Shown one piece after another: positions 15,055 through 24,867 of a DNA stretch of 53,884 nt. Made by a program: the position numbers and the translations under genes. The DNA lies in NCBI GenBank assembly GCA_947630665.1, contig CANRID010000013.1, positions 1 to 53,884 of the forward strand, given 5' to 3'. The stretch is from an uncultured Bacteroidales bacterium (GTDB taxonomy: Bacteria; Bacteroidota; Bacteroidia; Bacteroidales; UBA932). Every line of letters starts with the position of its first letter. The first letter of the stretch is position 1. The notes under the pieces were generated by a model. That model worked only from the letters and a program-made list of their open reading frames with translations. It made no database searches and had not been told where the DNA came from.

Positions 15055-16281
15055 TTAAATATTCAGCGTTTCCCCTTCCGATTTGGCGATAACGGCCGCC
15101 GCACAAGTATTTCCATACGTATTTACAGCGGTCCGCGGCATATCGCACAACTGTTGTACGGCCAATACCAAACCGATTCCTTCCAAAGGCAGCCCCACTA
15201 CCGACAAGACGACGGTAATCATTACCAGTCCCGCCATCGGGATGCTCGCCGTACCGATAGCCGCCATCAGCACGGTAGCCACGACCATCAATTCCTGGCC
15301 GATGGACAGATCTATTCCGTAGGCCTGGGCAATAAATATAACCGTAACGCCTTCGTATAATGCGGTTCCGTTCATATTCACGGTCGCTCCGAGCGGCAGG
15401 GTAAAACTGGCGATCTTATTGGAAACGCCCGTTTTTTCCTGAATGTCCTTTAAGGCTATCGGGAGCGCAGCTGCAGACGAGCAGGTAGAGAAAGCGGTCA
15501 GGATAGCCGTGGACATCTGGCTGATATGTTTCCACGGATTTCCCTTGCCCAATAAATATACGATCAACGGCAATACGATCAATCCGTGGATCAGACAGCC
15601 GGCCCATACGATCAAGGTATAAAATCCCAGACTGCTCAGAACTCCTATCAGTTTTTCATGATCGCCCGCCTGATCGCCTACCATGGTGGCGACTATGGCG
15701 AATACCCCTACGGGTGTGAATTTTATCACGAATAGGGTAATCTGCATGATAATATCGAAAAACCCATTGAAAAGATCGGTGAGCATGACCCGGGTCTTGT
15801 CATTGGATTTGGTTATGAAAAATCCTAACAGAATGGAGAAAAATATGATAGGAAGCAGATTGCCATTCGCCAGCTCGGCAAAAATGTTGTCGGGAATAAT
15901 TCCTACGATCTGATCTATGAATGAAACCTGCGTGGCCTTGATTCCTTCCACCGACTCGCTGAAATTAGTGGAAGCCCCCACCCCGGGTTGGAATATATTT
16001 ACTAAAGAAAGACCTATAACTATGGCTATCAGGGTAGTTACAATATAAAATAAAAATGTTTTCCCGGCTATACGGCCCAGATCGGACGATTTGCCGATGC
16101 TCGCCACCCCCATTACCAAAGAGGAGAATACCATGGGGATAATGATCATTTTCAATGCCCGCAAAAACATATCGCCGGCCCATTTCACATAATGGGTATA
16201 GTCATAAAAGAAATACCCGAACACGCCTCCTATCAGGATGGCGATCAGTATCTGCCAATGTAATGCTAATTTGGTTTTCAC
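15055..16281 (-). CDS. Dicarboxylate/amino acid:cation symporter (DAACS family)
   Basis: A 408-residue inner-membrane transporter of the glutamate/aspartate and C4-dicarboxylate symporter family. Signatures are the Ser-rich re-entrant loop (STCSSAAALPIALKDI), NMNGTALYEG in place of the usual NMDGT ion-binding motif, and GTASIPMAGLVMI in the second re-entrant loop, with several transmembrane helices before them. Members use Na+ or H+ gradients to import acidic amino acids or C4 acids. The racemase gene starts the pair and ends 47 bp upstream on the same strand, which favours uptake of glutamate or aspartate. Confidence 0.92.
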   Translation of the reverse strand: MKTKLALHWQILIAILIGGVFGYFFYDYTHYVKWAGDMFLRALKMIIIPMVFSSLVMGVASIGKSSDLGRIAGKTFLFYIVTTLIAIVIGLSLVNIFQPGVGASTNFSESVEGIKATQVSFIDQIVGIIPDNIFAELANGNLLPIIFFSILLGFFITKSNDKTRVMLTDLFNGFFDIIMQITLFVIKFTPVGVFAIVATMVGDQAGDHEKLIGVLSSLGFYTLIVWAGCLIHGLIVLPLIVYLLGKGNPWKHISQMSTAILTAFSTCSSAAALPIALKDIQEKTGVSNKIASFTLPLGATVNMNGTALYEGVTVIFIAQAYGIDLSIGQELMVVATVLMAAIGTASIPMAGLVMITVVLSVVGLPLEGIGLVLAVQQLCDMPRTAVNTYGNTCAAAVIAKSEGETLNI

Positions 16282-16328
16282 AACAGGTCAAGTTCTAATT
16301 GGTTAGTTACGATATAGATAAATGAAAT

Positions 16329-17036
16329 TTAACGGTTGTTTTCCGGTGCATATAAATAAGAAATGCAGGCATTGGCCAAGGCTGCCAGACAGTCGATGCT
16401 CATGGATTTATCCAATCCCGTATAATCGTAGGCGATAGGAAGTTCGGTGCAGGCGCAAACCACCGGCAATTTTTCTTTTTCCCATAGTTCCCCGATAATT
16501 TTTTTATACATCCGGCCCGCTTCTTCGCGGCGTCCGGCCTTTACTAAGTCCGTCACATCGTGAATGATTATATTTTGCTCCGGAGACGGTATCCGGAACC
16601 GGTATCCCATCGCCTCGGCATGACGCTGGTACAGGCCGGTCTTCATGGTTCCGAGCGTGGAGGTGAGCCATGCCCCTTGCGCAGATGCGGTCCGGGCTTC
16701 GCGGATGGTCTCGTCTATTATATGGATCAGGTGCATGGGGATTTCGTCGATCATTTCGTCCAGAAAAAAATGGGCGGTATTGCAGGTAACGGCCAACACC
16801 TCGGCGCCCCATTCATGCAGGCACGCGATTCCCCTGCGGATATCGGCCCGGGGATCGGGTCCTTTACCCAATAAATACGTCGTTCTGTCGGGAGTAATGG
16901 TATTGGAATATACGATCATCTGAGGATGTTCCTGATCGCAGGAAGCAGGAGCTTTCTCCGCCAGCAAGCGTAAAAAATCGGCAGTGGCGGCGGGTCCCAT
17001 TCCTCCCAGGACACCTAAAACTTTTTTCGGTCTCAT
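16329..17036 (-). CDS. Aspartate/glutamate racemase family protein
   Basis: A 235-residue cofactor-independent racemase. LGVLGGMGPAATADF opens the Asp/Glu racemase fold. The two catalytic cysteines are C85 in VTCNTAHFF and C196 in CACTELPI, the usual acid/base pair for both stereochemical directions. It resembles the RacD/YgeA group acting on free aspartate or broad amino acids rather than MurI, but specificity cannot be fixed from sequence. It is probably cotranscribed with the DAACS symporter gene, suggesting imported acidic amino acids are interconverted between D and L forms. Confidence 0.88.
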   Translation of the reverse strand: MRPKKVLGVLGGMGPAATADFLRLLAEKAPASCDQEHPQMIVYSNTITPDRTTYLLGKGPDPRADIRRGIACLHEWGAEVLAVTCNTAHFFLDEMIDEIPMHLIHIIDETIREARTASAQGAWLTSTLGTMKTGLYQRHAEAMGYRFRIPSPEQNIIIHDVTDLVKAGRREEAGRMYKKIIGELWEKEKLPVVCACTELPIAYDYTGLDKSMSIDCLAALANACISYLYAPENNR

Positions 17037-17143
17037 GAGTAAATCTCGGTTAACAATTTAAGTGTGTTAAAAAATGCATACAAATATACATAATAATAGT
17101 TTATATCAATTAATTATTAAAACCGGAGGGCAACAAAACGGGA

Positions 17144-17175
17144 AACGGGACACCGGCGTCTTCCGGCATCCCGTT
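17144..17175 (-). terminator. Terminator of glyA
   Basis: AACGGGA (17144-17150) pairs with TCCCGTT (17169-17175), with an inner CCGG/CCGG pair. On the minus strand it is followed by TTCCCGTTTTG. It lies 46 bp past the glyA stop. Confidence 0.65.
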
Positions 17176-17221
17176 CCATTATGAAAACCAAACTATTCGG
17201 AGTCATTATTCTCCGAAACTC

Positions 17222-18502
17222 CTACCAGATGTTCAGAGGACGTCCGTTCATGATTTGATGAACCTCCGCCTTCACAGCCTCCAATACCTGAGGATCATCC
17301 GGATGGCTCAATACCTTGTCTATCAGATTCACGATAACCGGCATATCTTTTTCTACCAGACCTCTGGAAGTAACCGCAGGAGTTCCTACGCGGATACCGG
17401 AAGTTTGGAAAGGAGAACGGCTGTCGAATGGAACCATATTTTTATTAACGGTGATATCGGCCTGAACCAACGTTTTCTCGGCTACTTTTCCGGTCAGATC
17501 CGGGAACTTGGTCCGCAGGTCGATCAGCATTACATGGTTGTCGGTGCCGCCGGATACCACTTTATACCCTTTTTCAATAAATGCCTCCGCCATAGCGGCC
17601 GCATTCTTTTTTACCTGAATCTGATATTGTTTGAATTCCGGTTGGAGAGCCTCGTAGAAGGAAACGGCTTTGGCTGCGATGCAATGTTCCAGCGGTCCGC
17701 CCTGGATGCCCGGGAACACGCTCGAATTCAATACGGCGGACATTTTCTTGATCTCCCCTTTAGGAGTTTTGATTCCGAAAGGATTATCGAAATCTTTTCC
17801 TATCAGGATGATACCGCCTCTCGGCCCTCTGAGGGTCTTATGGGTAGTAGAGGTTACGATATGTGCGTATTTTACCGGATTCTTCAACAAACCTGCAGCG
17901 ATCAGTCCGGCCGGATGGGCCATATCCACCATGAAAATGGCGCCTACTTTGTCGGCGATGGAGCGCATCCGTTCCCAATCCCATTCGCGGGAATAAGCGG
18001 AAGCTCCCCCCACTATCAGTTTGGGTTTATGCTCCAATGCTATTTTTTCCATCTCATCGTAATCTACCAGCCCGGTTTCTTCATTCAGGTGATAAGCGAC
18101 GGCTTTATATAAAATACCCGACATATTCACCGGAGATCCGTGTGTCAGATGTCCTCCATGTGCGAGGTCGAGCCCCATAAAGGTATCTCCCGGTTTCAGA
18201 CAGGCCATGAATACCGCCATATTGGCCTGAGCGCCGGAGTGAGGCTGCACATTGGCATATTCGGCATCGAATAACTGGCATATACGGTCGATGGCCAGCT
18301 GTTCCACCTGGTCCACTACCTCGCATCCGCCATAGTATCTTGCGCCGGGATAACCTTCTGCATATTTATTGGTTAATACTGAACCCAAAGCAGCCAGCAC
18401 CTGGTTGCTTACGAAGTTTTCGGAGGCGATCAGCTCTATCCCGTGAAGCTGTCTGTTTTCCTCTTTCTTAATCAAATCCGCTATTTGTAGATCCTGTTTC
18501 AT
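17222..18502 (-). CDS. glyA: Serine hydroxymethyltransferase
   Basis: A 426-residue PLP enzyme that interconverts serine and glycine while forming 5,10-methylene-tetrahydrofolate, a main source of one-carbon units. The pyridoxal lysine is K222 in [15 protein letters not shown], the diagnostic motif. [11 protein letters not shown] near the start and [15 protein letters not shown] are other conserved blocks, and the length is normal. It has its own -7 box and a terminator, so it is likely transcribed alone. It is divergent from the TrmH-like gene across a 124-bp region. Confidence 0.97.
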   Translation of the reverse strand: MKQDLQIADLIKKEENRQLHGIELIASENFVSNQVLAALGSVLTNKYAEGYPGARYYGGCEVVDQVEQLAIDRICQLFDAEYANVQPHSGAQANMAVFMACLKPGDTFMGLDLAHGGHLTHGSPVNMSGILYKAVAYHLNEETGLVDYDEMEKIALEHKPKLIVGGASAYSREWDWERMRSIADKVGAIFMVDMAHPAGLIAAGLLKNPVKYAHIVTSTTHKTLRGPRGGIILIGKDFDNPFGIKTPKGEIKKMSAVLNSSVFPGIQGGPLEHCIAAKAVSFYEALQPEFKQYQIQVKKNAAAMAEAFIEKGYKVVSGGTDNHVMLIDLRTKFPDLTGKVAEKTLVQADITVNKNMVPFDSRSPFQTSGIRVGTPAVTSRGLVEKDMPVIVNLIDKVLSHPDDPQVLEAVKAEVHQIMNGRPLNIW

Positions 18503-18572
18503 ATTTTTTAATTTTTGCTAAATCTGTATTATTGATTAAAAGTAAACTCTATATTTCATAAGCAAATTACTA

Positions 18573-18580
18573 CAAATATA
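18573..18580 (-). promoter_or_regulatory. Candidate -7 box of glyA
   Basis: Minus-strand TATATTTG, 70 bp before the ATG, in the divergent region shared with the TrmH-like gene. No -33 match is clear. Confidence 0.4.
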
Positions 18581-18594
18581 TAAATTAAATCCCT

Positions 18595-18602
18595 TATCTT
18601 TG
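18595..18602 (+). promoter_or_regulatory. -7 box of the TrmH-like gene
   Basis: TATCTTTG matches TAnnTTTG. An in-frame TTG at 18600 lies inside this box and so cannot be the translation start. The ATG at 18627 follows a leader of about 18 nt. Confidence 0.5.
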
Positions 18603-18626
18603 CCGCAGGTACGAAAACTTTTTCGG

Positions 18627-19166
18627 ATGTTCAGAAAATTACGTAACGACGAGTTGGGAAGGCTATCGGCGGAAGAATTCAAAAAATCGGAAAAACTGCC
18701 GGTGGTTTTAGTATTGGACAATATCAGAAGCCAGCACAATATAGGATCCGCATTCAGAAGTTCAGACTCTTTCCGGGCGGAGAAAATATTTCTTTGCGGG
18801 ATATGCGCCGTGCCTCCTACTCCGGAAATCCATAAGGCGGCCTTAGGCGCCGAGTTTTCGGTAGAATGGGAATATTTCCGGGAAACGGCCGCTGCGGTAG
18901 AGAAACTTAAGGGACAAGGATATACCGTTATCAGCGTGGAACAGGCAGAGAATTCGGTTTCCCTCGAAAAGCTGGAGCTGTCGGGAAGTAAAAAATACGC
19001 CCTGATTTTCGGGAACGAGGTAAAGGGAGTCCAGCAGCAAATAGTGGATATGAGCGATTCCGTGCTGGAGATTCCGCAATTCGGCACCAAACATTCCCTG
19101 AACGTTTCCGTTTCGGTAGGAATCGTGCTTTGGGAATGCTGTAAAGCACTCCGGATAATCGGATAA
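18627..19166 (+). CDS. TrmH/SpoU-family RNA 2'-O-methyltransferase
   Basis: A 179-residue SPOUT-class methyltransferase. The three family motifs are present: NIRSQHNIGSAFRSSDSF (motif 1), ALIFGNEVKGV (motif 2) and IPQFGTKHSLNVSVSVGIV (motif 3), which together form the trefoil-knot SAM site. Members methylate ribose 2'-OH in tRNA or rRNA. The short length without an N-terminal substrate-binding domain resembles TrmH-like or TrmL-like enzymes, but the target nucleotide is unknown. The start is chosen after the -7 box. The zinc protease gene follows after 18 bp on the same strand. Confidence 0.9.
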   Translation: MFRKLRNDELGRLSAEEFKKSEKLPVVLVLDNIRSQHNIGSAFRSSDSFRAEKIFLCGICAVPPTPEIHKAALGAEFSVEWEYFRETAAAVEKLKGQGYTVISVEQAENSVSLEKLELSGSKKYALIFGNEVKGVQQQIVDMSDSVLEIPQFGTKHSLNVSVSVGIVLWECCKALRIIG

Positions 19167-19184
19167 GATTTAAATTCTATCGAT

Positions 19185-21665
19185 ATGAGAATATTCAAAA
19201 AAATCCTTCTGCTAATTTGTATCGCCGGAGTCGGCGTATGCAGTACAGAAAGCCTTTGCGCACAGCGTAAAAGCGACAACAAACAAGCGCGGCAGCAAAA
19301 AGAGACGGCTGCTGCCGATACGGTAAAAAAAGAAACGGAGGCAAAAACGCCTGTTCCGCTGGAAAAATTCATCCGTCCCGACGCTTCGTCAATGCAGGGA
19401 CTGACTACCGTTTATAAACAGAACGGAAAATATTATCTGAACATAAACGACACTTTGCTGGGAAGGGATATCCGGATGGTAAGCCGTATCTCAAGAGCGG
19501 CGGAAGGGATCCAGAACAGCTATGCGGGCGATGTCATCAACTCGGCCATGTTCCGTTTCGTGAAAGGTCCCGACAACAAGATTTTCTTGAAAAGCCTTCA
19601 GTATGAAATGCGTTCAGACACCTCGGCCGCCATGTTCCAGAATGTGGAGCATTCCAATTATCCGGCTATTGTCGCAACGTTCCCTATCAAGGCCCGTTCC
19701 ATAGACAATAAAGACAATATCATCGATGTAACGGACTTTTTACTATCCGACCCCGAATATCTGTTTTTTTCAAAATGGCAAAAAAAGAGGTTCAAACTGG
19801 GTTCTCTGCAAAAGGACAAATCCTATATAGAAGGAATCAAGACCTTTCCCCTCAATACGGAAATGAAAGTAGTAAATACCTATTCCAGGGAGGAAAACGA
19901 ACCTACCATCACCTATATGCTGAACGCATCTTTCGTATTGCTTCCGCGTATCCCGATGGTCGCACGCTACGCCGATGCGCGAGTAGGATACTTCACCGAG
20001 ACTTATACCGATTTCGATAAGAACCCCCAGCGGGTGGAAAGAACCCGCCTTATCACCCGGTGGCGTCTGGAACCCAAACCGGAAGATATGGAAAAATACC
20101 GGCGGGGCGAACTTGTGGAGCCGGCCAAGCCGATTATATTCTACATAGATCCGGCAACTCCAAAAGAATGGGTGCCGTATCTGATCCAGGGGGTGAACGA
20201 CTGGCAGGGAGCCTTCGAAAAAGCCGGATTCAAAAATGCCATTTATGCGCTTGAAGCTCCTTCACCCGCACAGGATTCCACCTGGTCCTTAGAAGATGCC
20301 CGACATTCGGTAATCGTCTACAAACCATCCGACATTGCCAATGCCAGCGGTCCCCACGTAAGCGACCCGCGCTCGGGAGAAATTCTGGAAAGCCATATAA
20401 ACTGGTACCACAATGTAATGTCCCTGCTCAGGAATTGGTATTTCATCCAGGCATCCCCTTCCGACCCCGGAGCCCGGAAGATGACTTTCGACCCGGAGCT
20501 TATGGGACAGTTGATCCGTTTTGTCTCCTCCCACGAAGTCGGACACACGCTGGGACTGAGGCATAACTTCGGAGGTTCCTCCCATTACACCGCCTCGCAG
20601 TTGAGAGATCCCGAATTTTTAAGGGAAAACGGAAATTCCGCTTCCATAATGGATTATTCCCGTTTTAATTATGTGGCGCAGCCGGAAGACAATGTTCCGC
20701 GGGAACAATTATTCCCTAAAATAGGTCCTTATGACAAATGGGCCATCGAATGGGGCTACCGGAGATATCCGGATATAAACGATCCTCAAAAAGAACTTTC
20801 CCTGTTAAACAAACAGATTATAGAAAAATTGCGCAATCCCGTTTATGAATTCGGAACCGAAAGCGATCCCGATGATCCGCGCTACCAAAGGGAAGATCTG
20901 GGAGCCGATCACATGGAAACGAATGAACTGGGTATTAAAAACCTGAAATATATCATGGGCCGTCTGGGAGAATGGACCAAAGAGCCTAACGAAGATTACC
21001 AAAACCTGAAGATTCTCTACGGAGAGATCGTGACACAATATAACCGCTATAACAACCACGTGGCAAAATGGATCGGCGGCATCTACACGAATCCTAAAAA
21101 AGTGGAACAGCCCGGTCCTGTGGTTTCTTACGTAGAAAAAGAAAAACAGGAAAAAGCGATGGACTTCCTGAAACGGAATCTGTTCGATCCCCAGCTATGG
21201 CTTATACCGGAAGATGTGCTGAATAAAACCGGAGACAAAACAGGAACGATTATGGAAGACACCTATAGTTCCGTATTAAAAAATATCCTCAGCAAACGGG
21301 TTCTTCTAAATCTTTACAACGCACAAATAGCTTTAGGAAACAAGGCTTACTCTCCGGAAGATCTGTTCGCCGGACTCGACCGCATGATCTGGGTTCCCCT
21401 GACCTCCGGAAATGAGAAAGATATTCTAAGGCGCCTCCTGCAAAAATCCTATACGGATGCCCTGACACATCTTTATGCCGACCTTTCCCAAAAAGACAAC
21501 AGCGATGCGGTTTCGCTTGTCTATTATCAATTATCGGAACTGGAGAAAAAATTAAAATCGCAGGCGGTTTCCGCTCCGGCAATCAATAAAGCCCATTATC
21601 TGTACCTGGCCGACAAAATAGACCGGGCCCTGACGGAAACGGAACACCCGGAAGCGAAAAAATAG
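19185..21665 (+). CDS. Secreted zinc-dependent metalloprotease (DUF5117 type)
   Basis: An 826-residue exported protein with an N-terminal signal (ILLLICIAGVGVCSTESLCAQ) followed by a Lys/Gln/Glu-rich linker. The central part matches the large Bacteroidetes zinc-dependent metalloproteases of the DUF5117/DUF4953 kind. The zinc site is H450-EVG-H454-TLGLR-H460, the extended metzincin-like HExxHxxGxxH form, followed by SIMDYSRFNYVA, which contains a Met-turn-like SIMDY. The long C-terminal domain is helical. These are thought to act in the periplasm or outside the cell, but natural substrates are not known to me. The gene ends at a strong terminator. Confidence 0.88.
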   Translation: MRIFKKILLLICIAGVGVCSTESLCAQRKSDNKQARQQKETAAADTVKKETEAKTPVPLEKFIRPDASSMQGLTTVYKQNGKYYLNINDTLLGRDIRMVSRISRAAEGIQNSYAGDVINSAMFRFVKGPDNKIFLKSLQYEMRSDTSAAMFQNVEHSNYPAIVATFPIKARSIDNKDNIIDVTDFLLSDPEYLFFSKWQKKRFKLGSLQKDKSYIEGIKTFPLNTEMKVVNTYSREENEPTITYMLNASFVLLPRIPMVARYADARVGYFTETYTDFDKNPQRVERTRLITRWRLEPKPEDMEKYRRGELVEPAKPIIFYIDPATPKEWVPYLIQGVNDWQGAFEKAGFKNAIYALEAPSPAQDSTWSLEDARHSVIVYKPSDIANASGPHVSDPRSGEILESHINWYHNVMSLLRNWYFIQASPSDPGARKMTFDPELMGQLIRFVSSHEVGHTLGLRHNFGGSSHYTASQLRDPEFLRENGNSASIMDYSRFNYVAQPEDNVPREQLFPKIGPYDKWAIEWGYRRYPDINDPQKELSLLNKQIIEKLRNPVYEFGTESDPDDPRYQREDLGADHMETNELGIKNLKYIMGRLGEWTKEPNEDYQNLKILYGEIVTQYNRYNNHVAKWIGGIYTNPKKVEQPGPVVSYVEKEKQEKAMDFLKRNLFDPQLWLIPEDVLNKTGDKTGTIMEDTYSSVLKNILSKRVLLNLYNAQIALGNKAYSPEDLFAGLDRMIWVPLTSGNEKDILRRLLQKSYTDALTHLYADLSQKDNSDAVSLVYYQLSELEKKLKSQAVSAPAINKAHYLYLADKIDRALTETEHPEAKK

Positions 21666-21694
21666 TACTCCGAAAGGATACCTCCGCATACTTG

Positions 21695-21738
21695 AACCGC
21701 ACTCCAAAAGTCGACAAACTAACTTCGGGAGTGCGGTT
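21695..21738 (+). terminator. Terminator of the zinc protease gene
   Basis: AACCGCACTCC (21695-21705) pairs perfectly with GGAGTGCGGTT (21728-21738), followed by T-rich sequence. The loop is 22 nt. It lies 29 bp after the stop. Confidence 0.8.
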
Positions 21739-21762
21739 TTTTATCACGGAACAAAAGAAAAT

Positions 21763-22062
21763 TTACGGATTCATCATATCGGTATTCCGGTAATTGAGAA
21801 TTTCGTAAATTGCCTCGATAGCCGTAGCGGCCGGCCCTTTGGGATCGATCATTTTTGCCTTATTGTAAGCATTGATCGCATCTCCCCACAATTGCTGCCG
21901 CCGGTAAATTCCCCCCAGCAGATACCACGCATACGAATTCCCCGGCTCTCTTTCAAGCAGAAGATTCAGCTGGTCGTAGGCCTGATCCAACTTTCCTTCC
22001 CGTAACAGGGCCTCTATTTCCAACGTGGTGAGTATTTGCGATATGGCTTTCTTTTTATCCAT
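21763..22062 (-). CDS. Small TPR-repeat protein
   Basis: A 99-residue protein made of tetratricopeptide-like helices. EALLREGKLDQAYDQLNLLLEREPGNSYAWYLLGGIYRRQQLWGDAINAYNKAKMIDP contains about two repeats with the usual small and aromatic positions. No signal peptide is seen. It starts 4 bp after the rnfA stop, so it looks like the last gene of the rnf transcription unit. It may help assemble the Rnf complex or simply share the operon. I know no assigned function. Confidence 0.75.
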   Translation of the reverse strand: MDKKKAISQILTTLEIEALLREGKLDQAYDQLNLLLEREPGNSYAWYLLGGIYRRQQLWGDAINAYNKAKMIDPKGPAATAIEAIYEILNYRNTDMMNP

Positions 22063-22066
22063 AACC

Positions 22067-22669
22067 TTATTTTACTAATCCGGAAAATCCCATAAACGCC
22101 ATAGCGAGAATTCCCGCCGTCACCAAGGCTATCGGGATACCCTTGAATGCTTTTGGAACATTGGAAAGTTCCAATTGTTCTCTCAGGCCCGCAAATAATG
22201 TCATGGCAAGTCCGAATCCCAATGCGCTCGCGATGGCATATACGACCGATTGCCCCAAATTCAGCAGATGGGCATCGCCTCCGAATGTGAACTCTTTGGT
22301 AACCACCATAATGGCCACACCCAATACGGCGCAGTTAGTGGTAATCAGCGGAAGGAAGATTCCCAACGCCTGGTACAGGGACGGGCTTATTTTTTTAAGG
22401 ATGATTTCCACCATCTGCACCAGCGATGCAATGACCACGATAAAGGTAATGGTTTGCATGAATTCGATATGCAAAGGCACCAGAATATAATACTGCACCA
22501 TATAGGTAACTAAAGTCGCTACGGCCATCACGAAACAAACCGCCCCCGACATACCCACGGCGGTGGACACTTTGTTCGATACCCCTAAAAACGGGCACAC
22601 CCCCAGAAACTGGGCCAGCAATATGTTATTGACAAAAACAGCCGAAATAATAATCAGAATATATTCCAT
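22067..22669 (-). CDS. rnfA: Rnf complex subunit RnfA
   Basis: A 200-residue integral membrane subunit of the Rnf ferredoxin:NAD+ oxidoreductase, which couples electron flow between ferredoxin and NAD to ion movement across the cytoplasmic membrane. It has six predicted helices and the conserved starting block [20 protein letters not shown] plus [10 protein letters not shown], characteristic of RnfA/RsxA and the related NqrE. Cysteines in the membrane region (C24 and C112 areas) correspond to the pair that holds an Fe-S centre between RnfA and RnfE. The order rnfB-C-D-G-E-A supports Rnf over Nqr. Confidence 0.93.
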   Translation of the reverse strand: MEYILIIISAVFVNNILLAQFLGVCPFLGVSNKVSTAVGMSGAVCFVMAVATLVTYMVQYYILVPLHIEFMQTITFIVVIASLVQMVEIILKKISPSLYQALGIFLPLITTNCAVLGVAIMVVTKEFTFGGDAHLLNLGQSVVYAIASALGFGLAMTLFAGLREQLELSNVPKAFKGIPIALVTAGILAMAFMGFSGLVK

Positions 22670-22681
22670 AATTTACCTGTT

Positions 22682-23269
22682 TTAGGAGATTTTAGTTTTA
22701 GCTTTATTAAACAGCACCATCAGATACCCCAGAACGATAAAGGCACCCGGAGCCAGCACGAAAGCGAGCATGCCGTCCGCATCCGCGAGCTTGTGGCCGA
22801 ATACGGAAAGCCCTCCGAACAATTCCCGCACGAAACCCAGCACGGTAAGGGAGCATGCAAAACCTAACCCGATTCCTAATCCGTCGAATGCAGACCGGAT
22901 TACGGAGTTTTTGGAAGCGAAGGCTTCAGCCCTGCCTAAGACGATACAGTTCACTACGATCAACGGTATAAACAATCCGAGCGTTTCATATAAAGCGGGA
23001 ACATAGGCCTGCATGACGAACTGAACGATCGTAACGAAAGCCGCTATGATCACGATATAACAGGGGATCCTCACTTTTGCGGGAATAAACGACGCTACGG
23101 AAGAGATCGCCATATTGGACAATACCAATACGACCATCGTAGCCAGTCCCATGCCCAATCCGTTCATGGCGGAAGTAGTCGTTCCCAAGGTAGGACACAT
23201 TCCCAGCATAAGAACGAATGTGGGATTTTCCTTTATAATTCCTTTGGTAATTAAACTCAAATTGCTCAT
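22682..23269 (-). CDS. rnfE: Rnf complex subunit RnfE
   Basis: A 195-residue membrane subunit, paralogous to RnfA and inverted relative to it in the membrane. Conserved blocks are KENPTFVLMLGMCPTLGTTTSA near the start and LIVVNCIVLGRAEAFAS in the middle, with one Cys in each half-membrane position matching those in RnfA. It lies between rnfG and rnfA with very short gaps (2 bp and 12 bp), typical of this operon. It carries electrons through the membrane section of the complex. Confidence 0.93.
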   Translation of the reverse strand: MSNLSLITKGIIKENPTFVLMLGMCPTLGTTTSAMNGLGMGLATMVVLVLSNMAISSVASFIPAKVRIPCYIVIIAAFVTIVQFVMQAYVPALYETLGLFIPLIVVNCIVLGRAEAFASKNSVIRSAFDGLGIGLGFACSLTVLGFVRELFGGLSVFGHKLADADGMLAFVLAPGAFIVLGYLMVLFNKAKTKIS

Positions 23270-23271
23270 AA

Positions 23272-23847
23272 CTATTTCTGTTGAATGTCCTTAAATGTTT
23301 TATATGCAGTCTCCACCGCATCGCAGAATGCACGGGAGGATATAGTGGAAGCCGTAATGGCATCTACATCGCCGCCGTCCTTCTTAACGGACAGATGAAA
23401 GGTTTCCGGATTTTTACCGTTGAACTGGACGCTGAAATTGCTTTTTTTCACATCTATCTTATCTCCCAGTCCGGGCGTTTCCGTATGGGAAATGACCGCC
23501 GTATTGTAAATCGTCCCGTCCGGCTCAAAACCGACCATCAGCACGATCGCGCCCCCGAATCCTTTGGAAGTGGCTGCCTCGATCGCATATCCTACAATTT
23601 CCCCGTCCTTTTTAGCCGGATAGACCATAGAAGTTTTTCCGTCTGTCGTCACTTCGAATTTTTCGGCTGAAGGATCGTTGTCGAAATCGGGCACCACGCC
23701 TGAAATGGCACTATTCACTTTGGCGATTTTCGCGGCATCGATCAGATCTTTGGTCAGGGCGTAAATTCCGCCTACTCCCGCAGAAGCGACTAAGCAAACC
23801 ACGAAAAGAGTAATTACCATATTACTGAAAGTAGATTCCTTTGCCAT
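23272..23847 (-). CDS. rnfG: Rnf complex subunit RnfG, covalent flavoprotein
   Basis: A 191-residue subunit with one N-terminal membrane anchor (residues 10-32) and a periplasmic FMN-binding domain. ETPGLGD lies at 123-129. The FMN attachment segment is TASTIS at 165-170, where T168 would bind FMN through a phosphoester in the S/T-G/A-A/S-T-x-S/T motif placed by flavin transferase ApbE. The middle residues differ from the common SGAT form, but spacing and context fit. No apbE gene is in the window. Confidence 0.92.
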   Translation of the reverse strand: MAKESTFSNMVITLFVVCLVASAGVGGIYALTKDLIDAAKIAKVNSAISGVVPDFDNDPSAEKFEVTTDGKTSMVYPAKKDGEIVGYAIEAATSKGFGGAIVLMVGFEPDGTIYNTAVISHTETPGLGDKIDVKKSNFSVQFNGKNPETFHLSVKKDGGDVDAITASTISSRAFCDAVETAYKTFKDIQQK

Positions 23848-23849
23848 CT

Positions 23850-24836
23850 TTATTTCCTCCCGAATCTTTTAGGTTTTACATACATGTTAATCAGCGGAAC
23901 GGTAGCGTTCATGATCAGAATCGCGAAAGAGATTCCCTCCGGATACGACCCGAACTGGCGGATAAGCACCGTAATGATCCCGATGCCTATTCCGTAAATT
24001 ACCATTCCTTTATGACTCATAGGAGAAGTCACGTAATCGGTTGCCATAAAAATGGATCCTAACAGCACGCCTCCCGTCAAGAGATTGAACAGCGGATCCG
24101 TATAACGGGTAGAATCTACTCCCCACAAAATACCGGAAAATACGGCCACCGTTCCCAGGATCGCTATCGGGATATGAGGGGCAATGACTTTGCGCACGAG
24201 TAAATAAACCAATCCGATGAGAAGTGCCAACGCCGAGATCTCTCCGACCGATCCGACCCTGGCGAAAAGCATCTGCGTATATGAAAAATCATGTTCGGCG
24301 AAAATCTGTTGGAGAGTCTCCCCTTTGCTGAGCGCCTCTTTCACGATTCCGAGCGGAGTAGCTCCGGAAGAAGCATCGATTGCGCTCCCGAACCATGAAT
24401 CCGGCATAGTCCAGTCCGTCATGATAACAGGGAAAGAAACCAGCAGGAATACGCGGCCCACCAAAGCGGGGTTGAACAGATTCTGTCCGAGTCCTCCGAA
24501 AGTCATTTTGGCGATACCGATAGCCACGATGGACCCGATGACCATAATCCACCACGGAGCATTCGGGGGCAGGTTCATAGCCAATAGAATACCGGTTACG
24601 GCCGCCGAATAGTCGCCGATGGTGACCTTGGTCCTCAACATATATTTTTCAATCAGGTATTCCACCGCCACACAGGCGGCAACCCCTATTAATGTCAGTC
24701 TGAGAGCGGAAAAACCAAAGAAATATATTGAAACCGCCAGAGAAGGGAGCAACGCGATAATGACGTCCCTCATCAAGTTTCTGGTATTATCCTTCCCGTG
24801 AATATGGGGAGAAGGCGATACAAGCAGTTTTTTCAT
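23850..24836 (-). CDS. rnfD: Rnf complex subunit RnfD, covalent flavoprotein
   Basis: A 328-residue polytopic subunit that passes electrons across the membrane. The FMN site is SGATPLG with T160 as the expected covalent attachment residue. NLFNPALVGRVFLL and the repeated transmembrane helices are family features, and SPSPHIHG near the N-terminus is conserved in RnfD/NqrB. It lies between rnfC and rnfG in the classical order, 2 bp upstream of rnfG. Confidence 0.94.
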   Translation of the reverse strand: MKKLLVSPSPHIHGKDNTRNLMRDVIIALLPSLAVSIYFFGFSALRLTLIGVAACVAVEYLIEKYMLRTKVTIGDYSAAVTGILLAMNLPPNAPWWIMVIGSIVAIGIAKMTFGGLGQNLFNPALVGRVFLLVSFPVIMTDWTMPDSWFGSAIDASSGATPLGIVKEALSKGETLQQIFAEHDFSYTQMLFARVGSVGEISALALLIGLVYLLVRKVIAPHIPIAILGTVAVFSGILWGVDSTRYTDPLFNLLTGGVLLGSIFMATDYVTSPMSHKGMVIYGIGIGIITVLIRQFGSYPEGISFAILIMNATVPLINMYVKPKRFGRK

Positions 24837-24867
24837 CAGTATAATTTTTTAATTTAAGTAGTGTTCA

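Noticed and set aside
18600-18626. TTG start for the TrmH-like gene
   Set aside because: It lies inside the -7 box of the promoter. The ATG at 18627 is better placed.
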